DNA of 64,000 nt from Salinicola tamaricis (GCF_003006155.1 NZ_CP023559.1:2294001-2358000); one strand, 5' to 3'. Shown: positions 11,357 through 21,851, counted from the first letter of the stretch. The notes: generated by a model not told the origin, from the letters alone. Program-made: numbers and translations.

Positions 11357-12952
11357 TCAGTCCTTGAAGCTCACCCAGCGTGACGGATGGTCGTCCTCGA
11401 CATTGTCCTCCCAGCCCTGAAGCTTAGGATTGACCAGATTGCGGGTGACGTAGATGAGCAGGGGTACCAGTGCGTAATCGTTCAGCGCCAGATCTTCGGC
11501 CTGCTCGAGCAGCTTTTCGCGCGCATCCAGATCCAGGGTCTGCGCTGCCTGATCCATGAGCTTGTCGTAGGCGGGGTTGGAGTAGGCGCCGTAGTTGTTA
11601 CCCACCCCGGTATGCAGCAGGGTGAGAAAGTTCTCGGCGTCGTTGTAGTCGGCGATCCAGCCTGCCCGGGCGACATCGAAATCCCCCTGGGCAATCGTTT
11701 GGTAGTGGACCGTGGCTTCGGAGTTGATCATCTGTACGTCGACGCCGAGCGGTTTCCACATCGCCGCCACGGCAATGGCGATCTTCTTGTGCTCGTCGCT
11801 GGTGTTGTAGCGCAGGCGCAGCGTCAGCGGATGGTCGGGGCCATAGCCGGCCTCCTCGAGCAGCGCCTTGGCCTTGGCCATGCGTGCGTTCATATCGTCG
11901 CTGCCCAGATCCATATGTTGGGCCTGGTAATGGTTGGTGCCCGGTGGCACCAGCCCGGTTGATGCCTTGAACGAGCCCGCCATGATCTGCTGCGAGATGA
12001 CGTTACGTCGGATCGCCAGATTGAGCGCTTCGCGGACCCGCTTGTCGGTTGTCGGATGTCCGTCGCGATGATTGAGCACGTAGTAGTAGGAGCCGAGCAT
12101 CGGGCTCATGTGCGTGGCGTCGGGCAGGTTCTCCTTGAGCCATTGATAGCGACTGGGGGATAGTCCCAGCACGTCCAGTTCGCCGGCGCGGAAACGCGAG
12201 ATACCGGCGTTTCGATCCTCGGTGGTGTAGTAGTTGACCCCGTCCAGCGCGACCTCGTCGGCGTCATAGTAGGTCGGGCTCTTCTCGACGCTGATGCGAG
12301 ACTGCGACACCCACTGCACCGGATGAAAGGCACCATTGGTGGCAATGTGGTCCAGCTTGACCCAGTCGCGGCCGTACTTGTCGACCAGATGCTTGGGCAC
12401 CGGATAGGCGGTGTAGTGGGTCAGCAGCTGCAGAAATAGGGCGTCGGGTGATTGAGGGTCACCTCGAGGGTCTTGCCGTTATCCAGCGATTTGGGCGCCC
12501 AGGCTCTCGGCCGGCTGCTTGCCGGTGTTGATCGCCTCGGCGTTGGCGATCGGATAGAGCATGTAGGCGTACTTGGAGGCGTTCTTGGGCGCCAGCAGGT
12601 GCTGCCAGCCGAACACGAAATCCTCGGCGGTGACCGGCTCGCCGTCCGACCACTTGGCGTTGTCGCGCAGATGGAAGGTATAGGTCTTGCCGTCGTCGGA
12701 GACCTCCCAGCGCGTCGCCATACCCGTAGCAGCTCGCCTGTCGGTGATTGCACGACCAGGCCTTCGAAGACATCCATCAGTACCTGGGATTCCCACACCC
12801 CGCCTGACACTTGAGAGGTGTCGAAGGAGGCGAGTTCGCCCTGAACGCCGATATTGAGCGTCTCGGGCCTGGACCGGGCCGGCGAGGCTGCCGATGGCGA
12901 GCGCAAGGGCACTGACGGCATAGAGGCCGCGGGGAAGAGCGGGGAAGGGCAT
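11357..12952 (-). CDS. oppA: periplasmic oligopeptide-binding protein, OppA paralogue 3, four frame breaks
   Basis: About 531 residues when restored; the signal peptide MPFPALPRGLYAVSALALAI runs to PVQA. Motifs match paralogues 2 and 4: GVQGELASFDTSQVSGGVWE, YTFHLRDNAKWSDGEPVTAE, HIATNGAFHPVQWVSQSRI, RVREALNLAIRRNVISQQIM and AAMWKPLGVDVQMINSEATV. Frame breaks are near 12866 (extra C in a CCC), 12726, 12490-12492 (TTT, extra base) and 12434. Each single-base correction restores the family sequence. The 3' two thirds (11357-12400) are intact. The start at 12952 is the only ATG giving a signal peptide. The stop lies 32 bases from the start of the NlpC/P60 gene. Confidence 0.87.
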
Positions 12953-13188
12953 CGTCGATGTCTCCGAATGTGTTTGTTGTTGTGGCGCGCCCCGTAGACT
13001 TCTCGAACAGTGCCCGGCAAGCGGCCGATGCCACACCATCGCGTGATCGGCGTGGCGCGTCTAATTCAAATGCTCGATGACGTATTTCATCTCATGCATA
13101 GCAGGCCGGACGGCATGCAGCGAGCGCTGCGGCGTGGGCTTTAGAGAGCGCTGCGGTGCGCGGGAATGCAGCGCCGGGCGTAGTCAGG

Positions 13189-14379
13189 TCACGACGTGGG
13201 GCTGATCATCGCTGCTTCATCGCTCTGTACGGCATCGATGCACACACGATCGCGTCCCTGGCGCTTGGCGCGGTAGAGAGCGCGGTCGGCGTTGACGATG
13301 GTCGCGGACAGCGTATCTCCGCCCGGCGCCGCCTCGGCGATACCAATCGACAACGTCACCGGAATATCGTGACCGGCGGTGTGCACCGGCGTGCGTATCA
13401 CCGCGTCGCGCAGACGCTCGGCGGTCGTCTGCGCCGCGGCGGCGTCCGTTGCGGGCAGCAGTACCAGAAACTCTTCGCCGCCCCAGCGCACCGCCACGTC
13501 CCCGTCGCGCACGGCCCCTTGCAGGCGCGCGGCGACCGCCACGATCACGGCATCGCCGACCTCGTGGCCATAGGTATCGTTGATGCGCTTGAAGTGGTCG
13601 ATATCCGCAAGCAATACGCTGATCCGAACCTCCTCAGCACCCGCCTTGCGCGCTACCTCCAGCCGGTCCAGCGCGCGCTGGGCGCCGTGGCGGTTGGCCA
13701 GCCCGGTGAGCTGGTCGGTTTCGGCCTGCTGGCGCAGGGCGCGGTTGGCGCGTTCGCCGGCCATGGCGATATAGCCGAAGTAGACCAGAATACTGGCGAC
13801 CCGGTCGACGGCGAACGAGGGGTAGTTGACCGCCTCCAGCGTGGGCAGCGTGAGGTCCAGCACCAGTGCCACGCCGGTGCCGACCAATGCCACGGCGTAG
13901 GCGGTGAATGCCAGGGCCACGACGATCGGCGAGAACAGCCGCTCCGAGGCGGGTCTGATGATCTCGAATACCGTCAGGCAGGCCGGTAGCGTACAGACCA
14001 GTGCGATGACCAGGCGGCGATAGTTCAGCGCTACCTGACACAGGTCGAGCACGGCGAACAGCAACAGCGGAAGCGCCAACATGGCACCCAGCAGGCGCGG
14101 GTCGATGCACCGCCGATAGAACAGCCGGATGCCGCTCCAGGAGCAGACCAGGCTGAGAATGAAGAGAAAATAGGTGATCAGGCTGAGCGCCAGGCCGGCG
14201 TCGCCGCTGGCCGGGAACTGGGTCATCAGCGCCGCCCCCAGCGAGGAGCCGATCAGTGCCGCCAGCCAATGCCACAGGAAGCGCTCGCGAGGCTGGCTCA
14301 ATACGACGGTCAAGAACACCAGCAGGAAGGCGACGCGGCTCAGCGTCGCCGTGAGCAGGGCATCGTCGGTCATATGCAT
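13189..14379 (-). CDS. membrane-bound diguanylate cyclase (GGDEF)
   Basis: Makes cyclic di-GMP from two GTP. 396 residues, intact. The N-terminal half holds about six predicted membrane helices (for example VAFLLVFLTVVL, LALSLITYFLFILSLVCSW, GAMLALPLLLFAVLDL) and resembles the MASE-type sensor modules, without a recognisable ligand motif. The GGDEF domain starts near residue 215 (ETDQLTGLANRHGAQRALDR). It contains LLADIDHFKRINDTYGHEVG (metal and nucleotide binding) and the active-site motif GGEEF (RWGGEEFLVLLP), so it should be active. There is no RxxD inhibitory site just upstream (the residues there are RDGDVAV). It has no EAL domain. It sits between two oppA paralogues on the same strand, possibly linking nutrient supply to lifestyle, but this is speculative. 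Confidence 0.92.
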   Translation of the reverse strand: MHMTDDALLTATLSRVAFLLVFLTVVLSQPRERFLWHWLAALIGSSLGAALMTQFPASGDAGLALSLITYFLFILSLVCSWSGIRLFYRRCIDPRLLGAMLALPLLLFAVLDLCQVALNYRRLVIALVCTLPACLTVFEIIRPASERLFSPIVVALAFTAYAVALVGTGVALVLDLTLPTLEAVNYPSFAVDRVASILVYFGYIAMAGERANRALRQQAETDQLTGLANRHGAQRALDRLEVARKAGAEEVRISVLLADIDHFKRINDTYGHEVGDAVIVAVAARLQGAVRDGDVAVRWGGEEFLVLLPATDAAAAQTTAERLRDAVIRTPVHTAGHDIPVTLSIGIAEAAPGGDTLSATIVNADRALYRAKRQGRDRVCIDAVQSDEAAMISPTS

Positions 14380-14419
14380 GGTGTCGCCTTCCTTCCTGGG
14401 TTGCGCCGGCTCGGGCGTT

Positions 14420-15115
14420 TCAGAAGCGGTAGCCGAGTCCGGCGCCGAGCGTCCAGATGTTGGCCCGCAGCTCGCTGCTGAAGCCGTCGCCTTCGAAACG
14501 ATAGGTGGGCACCTTCAGGAAGTGCAGGCTGGCACTGATGAACCAGTCACCACTCACATGATAGTCGGCACCGGCCACCAGCAGGGGGCCGGTGACCGGC
14601 TCGACCGAAAAGTCGGGAATGCCGGCCGCGGGTTCGACGACGTTCTTGGGCATGGTATAGGCCGGCGCCGAGGTAGGGCGTCAGCGCCCCCCAGGGGGAA
14701 AAGTGATACTGCAGTGAGAGTGTTCCGCTGTAGCTATCGACGCGGCCGACGTCGAAGTCGCCGATCAGTGAATCGCGTATCCGGTAGTGTGTGCGCGAGA
14801 TGCCGCCGGTGAACTGGAGCGCCCAGCGCTCGTTCAGAAAGTAGCTGAGGTCGGCGCCCGGCTGGACGTAAGAGGCAATCTCGACCTCGCCGCCGATGGT
14901 CGAGATCGTCGAGTGAACCTGGGTGGCATGACTGCCGAGTACCAGACCGCGCAGCAGCCAGTCGCCTTGGCCCAGGGCGCCGGCCTGAGCCGAACCGATG
15001 GGCGTCAGCGTCACGAGCGCCAGCAGGAGCCGTCGGCACCAGGCGGAAAGGTTGCGGTTGGGGGGAAACGGGTAGCGTGACGCGGCTTGGTGACGGCTGG
15101 CGCAAGGTGCCGCAT
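14420..15115 (-). CDS. ompW: OmpW-family outer-membrane protein, two frame breaks
   Basis: About 230 residues when restored, an eight-stranded outer-membrane barrel of the OmpW family. I place the start at the ATG at 15115, which has GGGAG five bases upstream, and assume one extra G in the run 15060-15065. This joins MRHLAPAVTKPRH to a hydrophobic signal segment (RRLLLALVTLTPIGSAQA). Typical features follow: GDWLLRGLVLGSHATQV, PGADLSYFLNERWALQFTGG, LSLQYHFSPWGALTPYLGAG and, after a second break near 14661, YTMPKNVVEPAAG, GADYHVSGDWFISASLHFL and a C-terminal YRF. OmpW proteins are thought to pass small hydrophobic compounds. The gene starts just upstream of the diguanylate cyclase. Confidence 0.82.
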
Positions 15116-15232
15116 GAAGCTCTCCCGGGGCGATTCGAAGGTCGGTGCCGGTCACGCCGGCACCGCCGCGTCCTGCCGCCACTCGCTCCCTTTATCGGCG
15201 GCGGCACGGCGCGCTTGAGCCGAGGGCGAACG

Positions 15233-16805
15233 TCAATCCGGCTTGTGCACCCAGCGCGAAGCGTGCATGTCGAGGGCGTTGTCGTCCCAGCCGGTGAGTG
15301 TCGGTGCGACCAGATTGCGCGAGCTGTAGGTGTAGATCGGCGTCAGCGGATAGTCGGCAAGCCCCAGCGCTTCGGCCTGTTGCATCAGCTTGGCGCGCTT
15401 GGCCGGGTCCTGTTCGCCATCCGACTCGCTCAGTAGCCGGTCGTAGCGCGCGTCGTGATAGGCACCGTAGTTGTTGGTCTCGGCAGAGAGCAGCTGGAGG
15501 AAGTTCTGGGCGTCGTCGTAGCTCGAGATCCAGGCCGCGCGGGCGACCTGGAAGTCTCCCTGCATCAGGTCGGCATAGTGGATGTTGGCCTCGGTGTTAC
15601 GCAGTTCGACATCGACTCCCAGCGGTTTCCACATGGCGGCCACGGCCACCGCGATCTGGCGGTGCTCGTCGCCGCTGTTGAAGCGCAGGGTCAGCTTCAG
15701 CGGCTTGTTCGGGCCGTAGCCGGCCTCTTGCATCAGCGCCTTGGCCTTGGCCAGGCGGGTATCGATGGGGTCGTCGAGCCCTGGCTGCGACTGCGCCTGA
15801 TAATCGCTGGTCCCCGGTGGCACCAGCGAGGTGGCCGCGGTGACCGCGCCCTTGAGCAGCTGCTCGGCGATCACGTCGCGGCGGATCGCCAGGCTCAGCG
15901 CTTCGCGTACCCGCTTGTCGGCCACCGGCGAGCCGTCGCGCAGGTTGTAGACGTAGTAGTAGGTGCCCAGCGACGGAAAGCGGTGGGTCGCCCTGGGGCG
16001 TCTTGGAAAGGCGCGGATACTGCGCCGCGGGTAGTCGCGCAGGATATCCAGCTCGCCGGCGCGGAAGCGCTGGATGCCGGCCACCTTGTCCTCCAGCGGG
16101 TAGTAGTCGACGCCATCCAGGCTGACGCTGTCGGCATCATGGAAGTGATCGTTCTTGACCGTTTCCAGCTCGGTGTTGGAGACCCATTTGACCGGCTTGA
16201 AGGCGCCGTTGACCGCGATATGCGAGGATCGCTCCAGTCGTCGCCGTACTTGGCGTAGAGATGCTGGGGAATCGGGTAGGCGAACGGCAGTACCAGGGTC
16301 TTGAGGAAGTAGACCGTGGGCTCGTTGAGGGTGATCCGAAGCGTCTTGCCGTCGTCGAGGGAAGTGACGCCGAGCGTCTCGAGCGGCTTCTTGCCGGCGT
16401 TGATTGCCTGGGCGTTGACCACCGGGTAGAGGCGGTGGGCGTAGTTGGAGGCGGTCTTGGGGTCGACCTGATGGCGATAGGCGAAGACGAAGTCGTCGGC
16501 GGTCAACGGCTGCCCGTCGGACCACTCGAGCCCGTCGCGAGATGAAAGGTGTAGGTCCTGCCGTCGTCGGAGATCTCCCAGCTCTCTGCCGCGCCGGGGA
16601 TGATATGGCCCTCGGCGTCGATCGCGATCGGTCCCTCGAACAGATCGCGCAGCACGTCCTCTTCCCACACGCCGCCGGTGATCTTGGCCGGACTGAGCGA
16701 GGCGGGGTCACCCGAAATCCCCATGTGCAGCGTGGCAGCGGGCAGCGAGAGCGAGGTCAGGCCGGCGGCCAGACCGATGGCGAGGGCGAGCGGATGAGAG
16801 CGCAT
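15233..16805 (-). CDS. oppA: periplasmic oligopeptide-binding protein, OppA paralogue 4, at least four frame breaks
   Basis: About 524 residues when restored. I prefer the ATG at 16805 (MRSHPLALAIGLAAGLTSLS, signal peptide to PAA) over the in-frame ATG at 16838, because AAGGA lies ten bases upstream. Motifs: GISGDPASLSPAKITGGVWE, LRDLFEGPIAIDAEGHIIPG, EWSDGQPLTADDFVFAYRH, HIAVNGAFKPVKWVSNTELE, RVREALSLAIRRDVIAEQLL and AAMWKPLGVDVELRNTEANI. Frame breaks occur near 16540 and 16225 (one base missing each). A compensating pair between about 15990 and 16030 scrambles some 12 residues. It is the first gene of the minus-strand peptide cluster, separated from paralogue 3 by ompW and the GGDEF gene. 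Confidence 0.86.
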
Positions 16806-17002
16806 CGGCAAGGATTCCTTGTAGCTGTTGTGGGTCATGACGATGTGTCGTTGGTCATGGCGATAGGGTGGCGACTATCCGGTAACGGCATCCGGGTAAG
16901 CACGGGTGGCCGTCGACGGTAGCAGGGCCTTCACGGCCGGGGGTAAATGAATAATAGTGAAACCGTTATAACTATCTACTGCACGCCGCCGCCATCGACC
17001 TA

Positions 17003-17163
17003 AGAGCTCATTTCCAAGCCCTCTGACGAGGGGCGCCGGGGGCAGGGCATAGCGAGGGTCCTTTGCCAGGGATGGCAAAGGTAGCGCCCAGGGAGGGGGT
17101 TACAGCGCCCTCGCGACGCCCTGTCGCCGGATAAGCCCACGTCGTTTAGCGGTTGTGAAAGGC
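17003..17163 (+). repeat. 160-bp dispersed intergenic repeat, copy 1
   Basis: This segment is about 85 percent identical by eye to 60715-60883 in the same orientation. Shared blocks include GAGGGTCCTTTGCCAGGGAT, GGCAAAGGTAGCGCCCAGGG and CAGCGCCCTCGCGA. It contains a strong hairpin (CCTTTGCCA / TGGCAAAGG around a GGGA loop). A short reading frame beginning MPSLAKDPRYALPPAP on the minus strand belongs to the repeat and is not convincing as a gene. It lies in the 536-base gap between oppA paralogue 4 and prfB; the part 16806-17002 shows nothing else recognisable. Confidence 0.85.
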
Positions 17164-17222
17164 GGTCCAAGGCTGCGGCCACGCCCCTGTCTGTCGCTCT
17201 GCGCCTGCGTCTCGGCCCGGGA

Positions 17223-17250
17223 TGACGCTCTGCCGGCGTTTGGCTACAAT
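17223..17250 (+). promoter_or_regulatory. candidate sigma-70 promoter of prfB
   Basis: TGACGC at 17223 and TACAAT at 17245 are separated by 16 bases, about 90 bases upstream of the prfB start. The -10 box is a good match and the -35 box a moderate one. No experimental support. Confidence 0.45.
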
Positions 17251-17341
17251 AGTCGACCTTTTGGCGCAGCCCGGCGCCGGGTGCCGCCCCCGCGGTTGGC
17301 GCGGCCTGGCGGGCGCCCACGCTCATGATGGCAGGAGTCCC

Positions 17342-18441
17342 ATGCAAGAGATCAATCCGATCAACAACCTCATCAAGGACCTGTCCGAACGGACAGACGT
17401 CCTGAGGGGGTATCTTTGACTATGCCGAGAAGAAAGATCGGCTAGAAGAAGTCTCGCGCGAGCTGGAGAACCCCGAGGTCTGGAACGACCCCGACTACGC
17501 CCAGAAACTGGGCAAGGAGCGGGCGTCGCTGGAAGCCGTGGTCGAGACCATCGATACCCTGGACAGCGGCCTGGCCGACAACCGCGAGCTGCTCGAGCTG
17601 GCGGTGATGGAAGAGGACGATGCCACCGTCGATGAGGTGCGCAAGGAGCTTGTCTACCTCGAGGGGCAGTTGGACAAGCTGGAGTTCCGGCGCATGTTCG
17701 CCGGGGAGATGGACGAGAACAACGCCTATCTCGACATTCAGGCCGGCTCCGGTGGCACCGAGGCCCAGGACTGGGCCAACATGCTGCTGCGCATGTATCT
17801 GCGCTGGGCCGAGCACCACGGCTTCAAGGCGGAGCTGACCGAAGTCTCCGCCGGTGAGGTCGCGGGCATCAAGTCGGCCACCGTGCATGTGCAGGGCGAT
17901 TACGCCTTCGGCTGGCTGCGTACCGAGACCGGCGTGCACCGGCTGGTGCGCAAGAGTCCGTTCGACTCCGGCGGGCGCCGGCACACCTCGTTCGCCTCGG
18001 TGTTTCTCTCCCCGAGGTCGATGACAACTTCGAGGTGGAGATCAACCCGTCCGACCTGCGCGTCGACACCTATCGCTCCTCCGGGGCCGGCGGTCAGCAC
18101 GTCAACACCACCGACTCGGCGGTGCGTATCACCCACGAGCCCACCGGTATCGTGGTGGCGTGCCAGAGCCAGCGTAGCCAGCACGCCAACCGCGACTTCG
18201 CCATGAAACAGCTCAAGGCGAAGCTGTGGGAGCACGAGATGCAGAACGCAATGCCGCCAAGCAGCAGGCCGAGGACAGCAAGGCCGACATCGGCTGGGGC
18301 AGCCAGATCCGCTCCTATGTGCTCGATGACCAGCGGATCAAGGATCTGCGCACCGGGGTACAGACGAGCAATTGCGAGAAGGTGCTCGATGGGGAGTTGG
18401 ATCAGTTCATCATCGAGGCGAGCCTGAAACAGGGGCTCTGA
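17342..18441 (+). CDS. prfB: peptide chain release factor 2 with programmed frameshift (plus two apparent sequence errors)
   Basis: Terminates translation at UGA and UAA. The reading begins [17 protein letters not shown] and meets an in-frame TGA at 17417. Ribosomes must shift +1 at CTT TGA C to continue as [20 protein letters not shown], giving about 365 residues. The UGA-reading SPF motif is in [13 protein letters not shown], and the catalytic GGQ is in [20 protein letters not shown]. Two further breaks, near 18014 (one base missing after CCCC, should give [16 protein letters not shown]) and near 18250 (should give [17 protein letters not shown]), are not part of the known mechanism and are probably sequence errors. 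lysS follows, as in many proteobacteria. Confidence 0.95.
17406..17420 (+). promoter_or_regulatory. prfB +1 programmed frameshift site
   Basis: AGGGGGTATCTTTGAC is the classical autoregulatory signal. An internal Shine-Dalgarno-like AGGGGG lies just before the slippery CTT codon, followed by a TGA stop with C as the next base. When RF2 is scarce the ribosome pauses at TGA and slips +1, making more RF2. Confidence 0.95.
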
Positions 18442-18449
18442 TTCGGGCC

Positions 18450-18640
18450 GACTGCGCTTGCCAATACGGCGTTGAAACTCGACTCGCCATGCTCATTGAC
18501 ACCCTAGTCAACTCCGCGGGCTCGTCGAGTTTCGCCTTGTCTTGGCATCGCTCGTAGCGGCCCCTAAAGCGCTTGGCGATCATTGCCAAACCCTCGGACG
18601 ATGGGCGCCGGTGCCAGGGCAAGGCGCGCAGCAGTGAGCC
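18450..18640. repeat. remnants of two dispersed repeat families between prfB and lysS
   Basis: The left part (18450-18560) shares GCCAATACGGCGTT, ATGCTCATT and GCCTTGTCTTG with the inverted-repeat element at 31529-31704 but has lost its termini. The right part (about 18575-18640) shares GCCAAACC and GATGGGCGCCGG with the repeat at 60715-60883. They fill most of the 270-base gap. Confidence 0.65.
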
Positions 18641-18711
18641 GGCCGTTTCACGGATTCGACGGCGTTATCGATTCGACGACTTCATAGATACGAATTTCCA
18701 CAGGCGACGAC

Positions 18712-20238
18712 ATGGCGAACCAGGAAAACCCGCAATCTCCCTCCGCTGCACCGAGCGACGTGCAGGAAGAAAATCGGCTGATCGCGGAGCGTCGCGGCAA
18801 GCTGGCGGCACGCCGAGCGCGCGGCGGAGCAGGGCGGCAGTGCCTTCCCCAACGCCTTCCGCCGCGACAGCCTGGCGGCTGAGCTGCAGACCGAGCTGGG
18901 TGAGCACGACAAGGCGGCGCTGGAGGCGCTGGATCGTCAGGCCGCGGTCGCCGGGCGGGTGATGCGCAAGCGCGGCCCGTTCATCGTGATTCAGGACGTC
19001 TCCGGGCAGATCCAGCTCTACGTCGACAAGAAGGGCCTGCCCGATGAGCTGCTGGCGGATATCCAGAGCTGGGATATCGGCGATATCGTTGCCGGCAGCG
19101 GCCCGGTGCACAAATCCGGCAAGGGCGATCTCTACGTCATGCTGCGTCAGGCCGAGCTGCTGACCAAGAGCCTGCGACCGCTGCCCGACAAGTTCCACGG
19201 TCTCACCGATCTCGAAGCGCGCTACCGGCAGCGCTACGTCGATCTGATCATGAATCCGCAGTCGCGGCGCGTGTTCGAGGTACGCTCCGGGGTGATCGCG
19301 GCGATCCGGCGCTTCATGGTCGAGCGCGGCTTCATGGAGGTCGAGACGCCGATGCTGCAGCCGATCCCCGGCGGCGCCACCAGCGCGTCCCTTCGTGACC
19401 CACCACATGCGCTGGATATCGACATGTATCTGCGCATCGCCCCGGAGCTCTATCTCAAGCGGCTGGTGGTGGGCGCTTCGAGCGGGTGTTCGAGATCAAC
19501 CGCAACTTCCGCAACGAGGGGCTGTCGACGCGTCACAACCCCGAGTTCACCATGCTCGAGTTCTACTGGGCCTACGCCGATTACCAGGACCTGCTCGACT
19601 TCACCGAGGCGATGATCCGGGATGTCGCCGAGCGCGTACTGGGCTCCAGCGTAGTGGTCTATCAGGGCACCGAGTACGACCTGGGCCAGCCGTTCCGGCG
19701 CCTGACCCTGCGCCAGTCGATCCTCGAGCATGGCGATGGCATCGGCGAGGCGGACATCGATACGCTCGATGGCGCCACTGCCACCTGCCGGCGCCTGGGC
19801 ATCGAGGTCAAGGCGAGCTGGGGGCTGGGCAAGCTGCAGACCGAGATCTTCGAGGCGGTGGCCGAGCATCGCCTCGATCAGCCCACCTTTATCACCGAGT
19901 ATCCGGCCGAGGTGAGCCCGCTGGCGCGGCGCAACGACACCAACCCCCACGTCACCGACCGCTTCGAGTTCTTCGTCGGCGGGCGCGAGATCGCCAACGG
20001 CTTCTCCGAGCTCAACGACGCCGAGGATCAGGCCGAGCGTTTCGCCGCCCAGGCCGCGGAGAAGGATGCCGGCGACCTCGAGGCGATGTACTTTGACGCC
20101 GACTACGTGCGTGCGCTGGAGTACGGCATGCCGCCCACCGCGGGCGAGGGCATCGGCATCGACCGCCTGGTGATGCTGCTCACCGACAGCCCCTCGATCC
20201 GTGACGTGCTGCTGTTCCCGGCGATGCGCCCGGAGTGA
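18712..20238 (+). CDS. lysS: lysyl-tRNA synthetase (class II), several frame breaks
   Basis: Charges tRNA-Lys, an essential step. The restored protein is about 508 residues. It starts [16 protein letters not shown]. The N-terminal anticodon-binding OB fold ([20 protein letters not shown]) is followed by the catalytic core. Family blocks include [51 protein letters not shown] (motif 2) and [20 protein letters not shown] (motif 3). Breaks: near 18813; a compensating pair at 19382 and 19408 that hides the expected [18 protein letters not shown]; and near 19475, where [13 protein letters not shown] is expected. An essential gene cannot carry these, so they are read as sequence errors. Confidence 0.94.
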
Positions 20239-20284
20239 TCACGCCGCCCAGGCCCTTCGATATCGGCCGACAGGGCGCCGGCGT

Positions 20285-21219
20285 CTAGCCCAGCGGGGCG
20301 ACGCCGAGGCCCTCGACCAAGGTTTCCAGGGCGCGCAGGCCGGCGACCGAGTTGCCGTAGCTGTCGAGCCTTGGTGACCACACGCACAGGCTCATCTGCC
20401 CCGGCACGATCGCCATGATGCCGCCGCCCACGCCACTCTTGCCGGGCAGGCCGACACCAGGCAAAGTCGCCGCGGCGTCGTAGAGGCCGCAGGTGAGCAG
20501 CAGGGCGTTGAGCTGACGGTTCTGCTGGGGTGACGATGACGCTGCCGTCGTCCGGATGCACGCCGCGATTGGCCAGAAAGGCGAACGCCCTTGCCACGTC
20601 GACGCAGCTCATCGACAGCGCGCAGCCGTGGAAGTAGACGTCGAGCACCTCATCGACCTCGCCGTGGAGATTGCCATAGGCCTTCATCAGATAGGCGAGG
20701 GCGGCATTGCGCGCCTTGTGCGCCATTTCCGAGCTGGCGACTCGGGTGTCGAAAGCGAGCGCCGGGTTGCCCGCCAGACGCCGCGCCAGTTCGCGCATCA
20801 CCCAGTGAATCGACATGATCCGCGAGACCAGCAGATCGGTGACCAGTAGCGCGCCGGCGTTGATGAAGGGGTTGCGCGGGATGCCGCGCTCCACCTCCAG
20901 CTGCACGATCGAGTTGAACGCCTGCCCCGAGGGCTCGCGGCCGACCCGCTGCCAGATATCGGCTTCGTCCAGGTGCTGGATCGCGATGATTAGATTGAGC
21001 AGCTTGGAGATCGACTGGATCGAGAACGGCGTATCCGCCGCCCCGGCCCGGTAGACGTTTCCGGCGACGTCGCACACGGCGATGCCGAACTGGTCCGGCA
21101 CCACTTCCGCCAGTGCCGGGATGAGTGGCACCTGGCCCTCGCCGAAGTGGGCGCGGTGCGTCGCAGGCGATACGCGCGAGCAGATCGTCTAGGGCGGCGG
21201 GGTCGAACGACGTGGACAT
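20285..21219 (-). CDS. glsA: glutaminase A, two frame breaks
   Basis: Converts glutamine to glutamate and ammonia in the cytoplasm. The restored length is about 311 residues, normal for GlsA. The catalytic S-x-x-K pair lies in [14 protein letters not shown]. Other family blocks are [72 protein letters not shown] and, near the end, [19 protein letters not shown]. The frame breaks near 21155 (one extra base) and in the GGGG run 20528-20531 (one base missing, should give [20 protein letters not shown]). It is convergent with lysS, and only 46 bases separate the two stop codons. Confidence 0.93.
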
Positions 21220-21464
21220 GGCGATGGTGGCAGTCGGCAGATGAAAGGGGCGCCAGTGTAGGGCGCCGCCGCGCCGATTGCATCCGCCGTGCCGCTATCG
21301 TCGAGAGCCCATGGCAGGCGCTGCAATCCGGGGTTGGTCATGGGCGCGACGAACGCTCATACTGTCGGCGCTGCGCGCAGCGCCGCACCAGTGCAGCGTC
21401 GAGCTAGCCGGCCGCAGGGTCGGCAGGTTCGACGCCGTCGGTTTCGATGCAAAGGGGTGACACC

Positions 21465-21851
21465 ATGAAGCTGCTCAACCGTTCCGCACTCAGCGTGAAG
21501 CCCACTCAGGCCTTCGTCGACTGGGTCAATTCGCTCGAACCCACCATGGGCGAGGATGACCTCACCCTCGACGACATCGCGGCGGAGACCACCGTCTATC
21601 TGATCCCCGAGATGGATACGCCGGAAGCGCTGGCGGCCTACGTCGAAGAGCGCTGCGTGGACATTCTCGAAAGCGAGCTGCGCGCCTGGGAAGAGGATTC
21701 ACGGCAGTGGCCGGAGGTGGTCGATCTGGCCCTGTTCGAGCAGTTCTTGACCGTCGAGCACAGCTATCTGGCGATCGACCTGGACGACGAGGTCGAGCTG
21801 GAGACCGCTGAGGTGGATGACGAGCTGCTGATGGAGACCGACGAGGAGTGA
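21465..21851 (+). CDS. conserved acidic hypothetical protein
   Basis: 128 residues, intact, very acidic, with a C-terminal tail of alternating Glu/Asp (VELETAEVDDELLMETDEE). No membrane segment, signal or catalytic motif is visible. The start at MKLLNRSALSVKPTQAFVDW is preceded by AAAGGGGTGA, a plausible ribosome binding site; an in-frame ATG 18 bases upstream is less likely. I recognise the N-terminal block as belonging to a conserved, uncharacterised family in Pseudomonas and Halomonas, but I cannot name a function. It is probably a small cytoplasmic protein. It lies 55 bases upstream of the exporter gene and could be cotranscribed with it. Confidence 0.8.
   Translation: MKLLNRSALSVKPTQAFVDWVNSLEPTMGEDDLTLDDIAAETTVYLIPEMDTPEALAAYVEERCVDILESELRAWEEDSRQWPEVVDLALFEQFLTVEHSYLAIDLDDEVELETAEVDDELLMETDEE

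Noticed and set aside
16875..17078. Small frame beginning MPSLAKDPRYALPPAP (and its twin near 60793)
   Set aside because: Part of the dispersed 160-bp repeat; the two copies diverge after about 25 residues, with no ribosome binding site.
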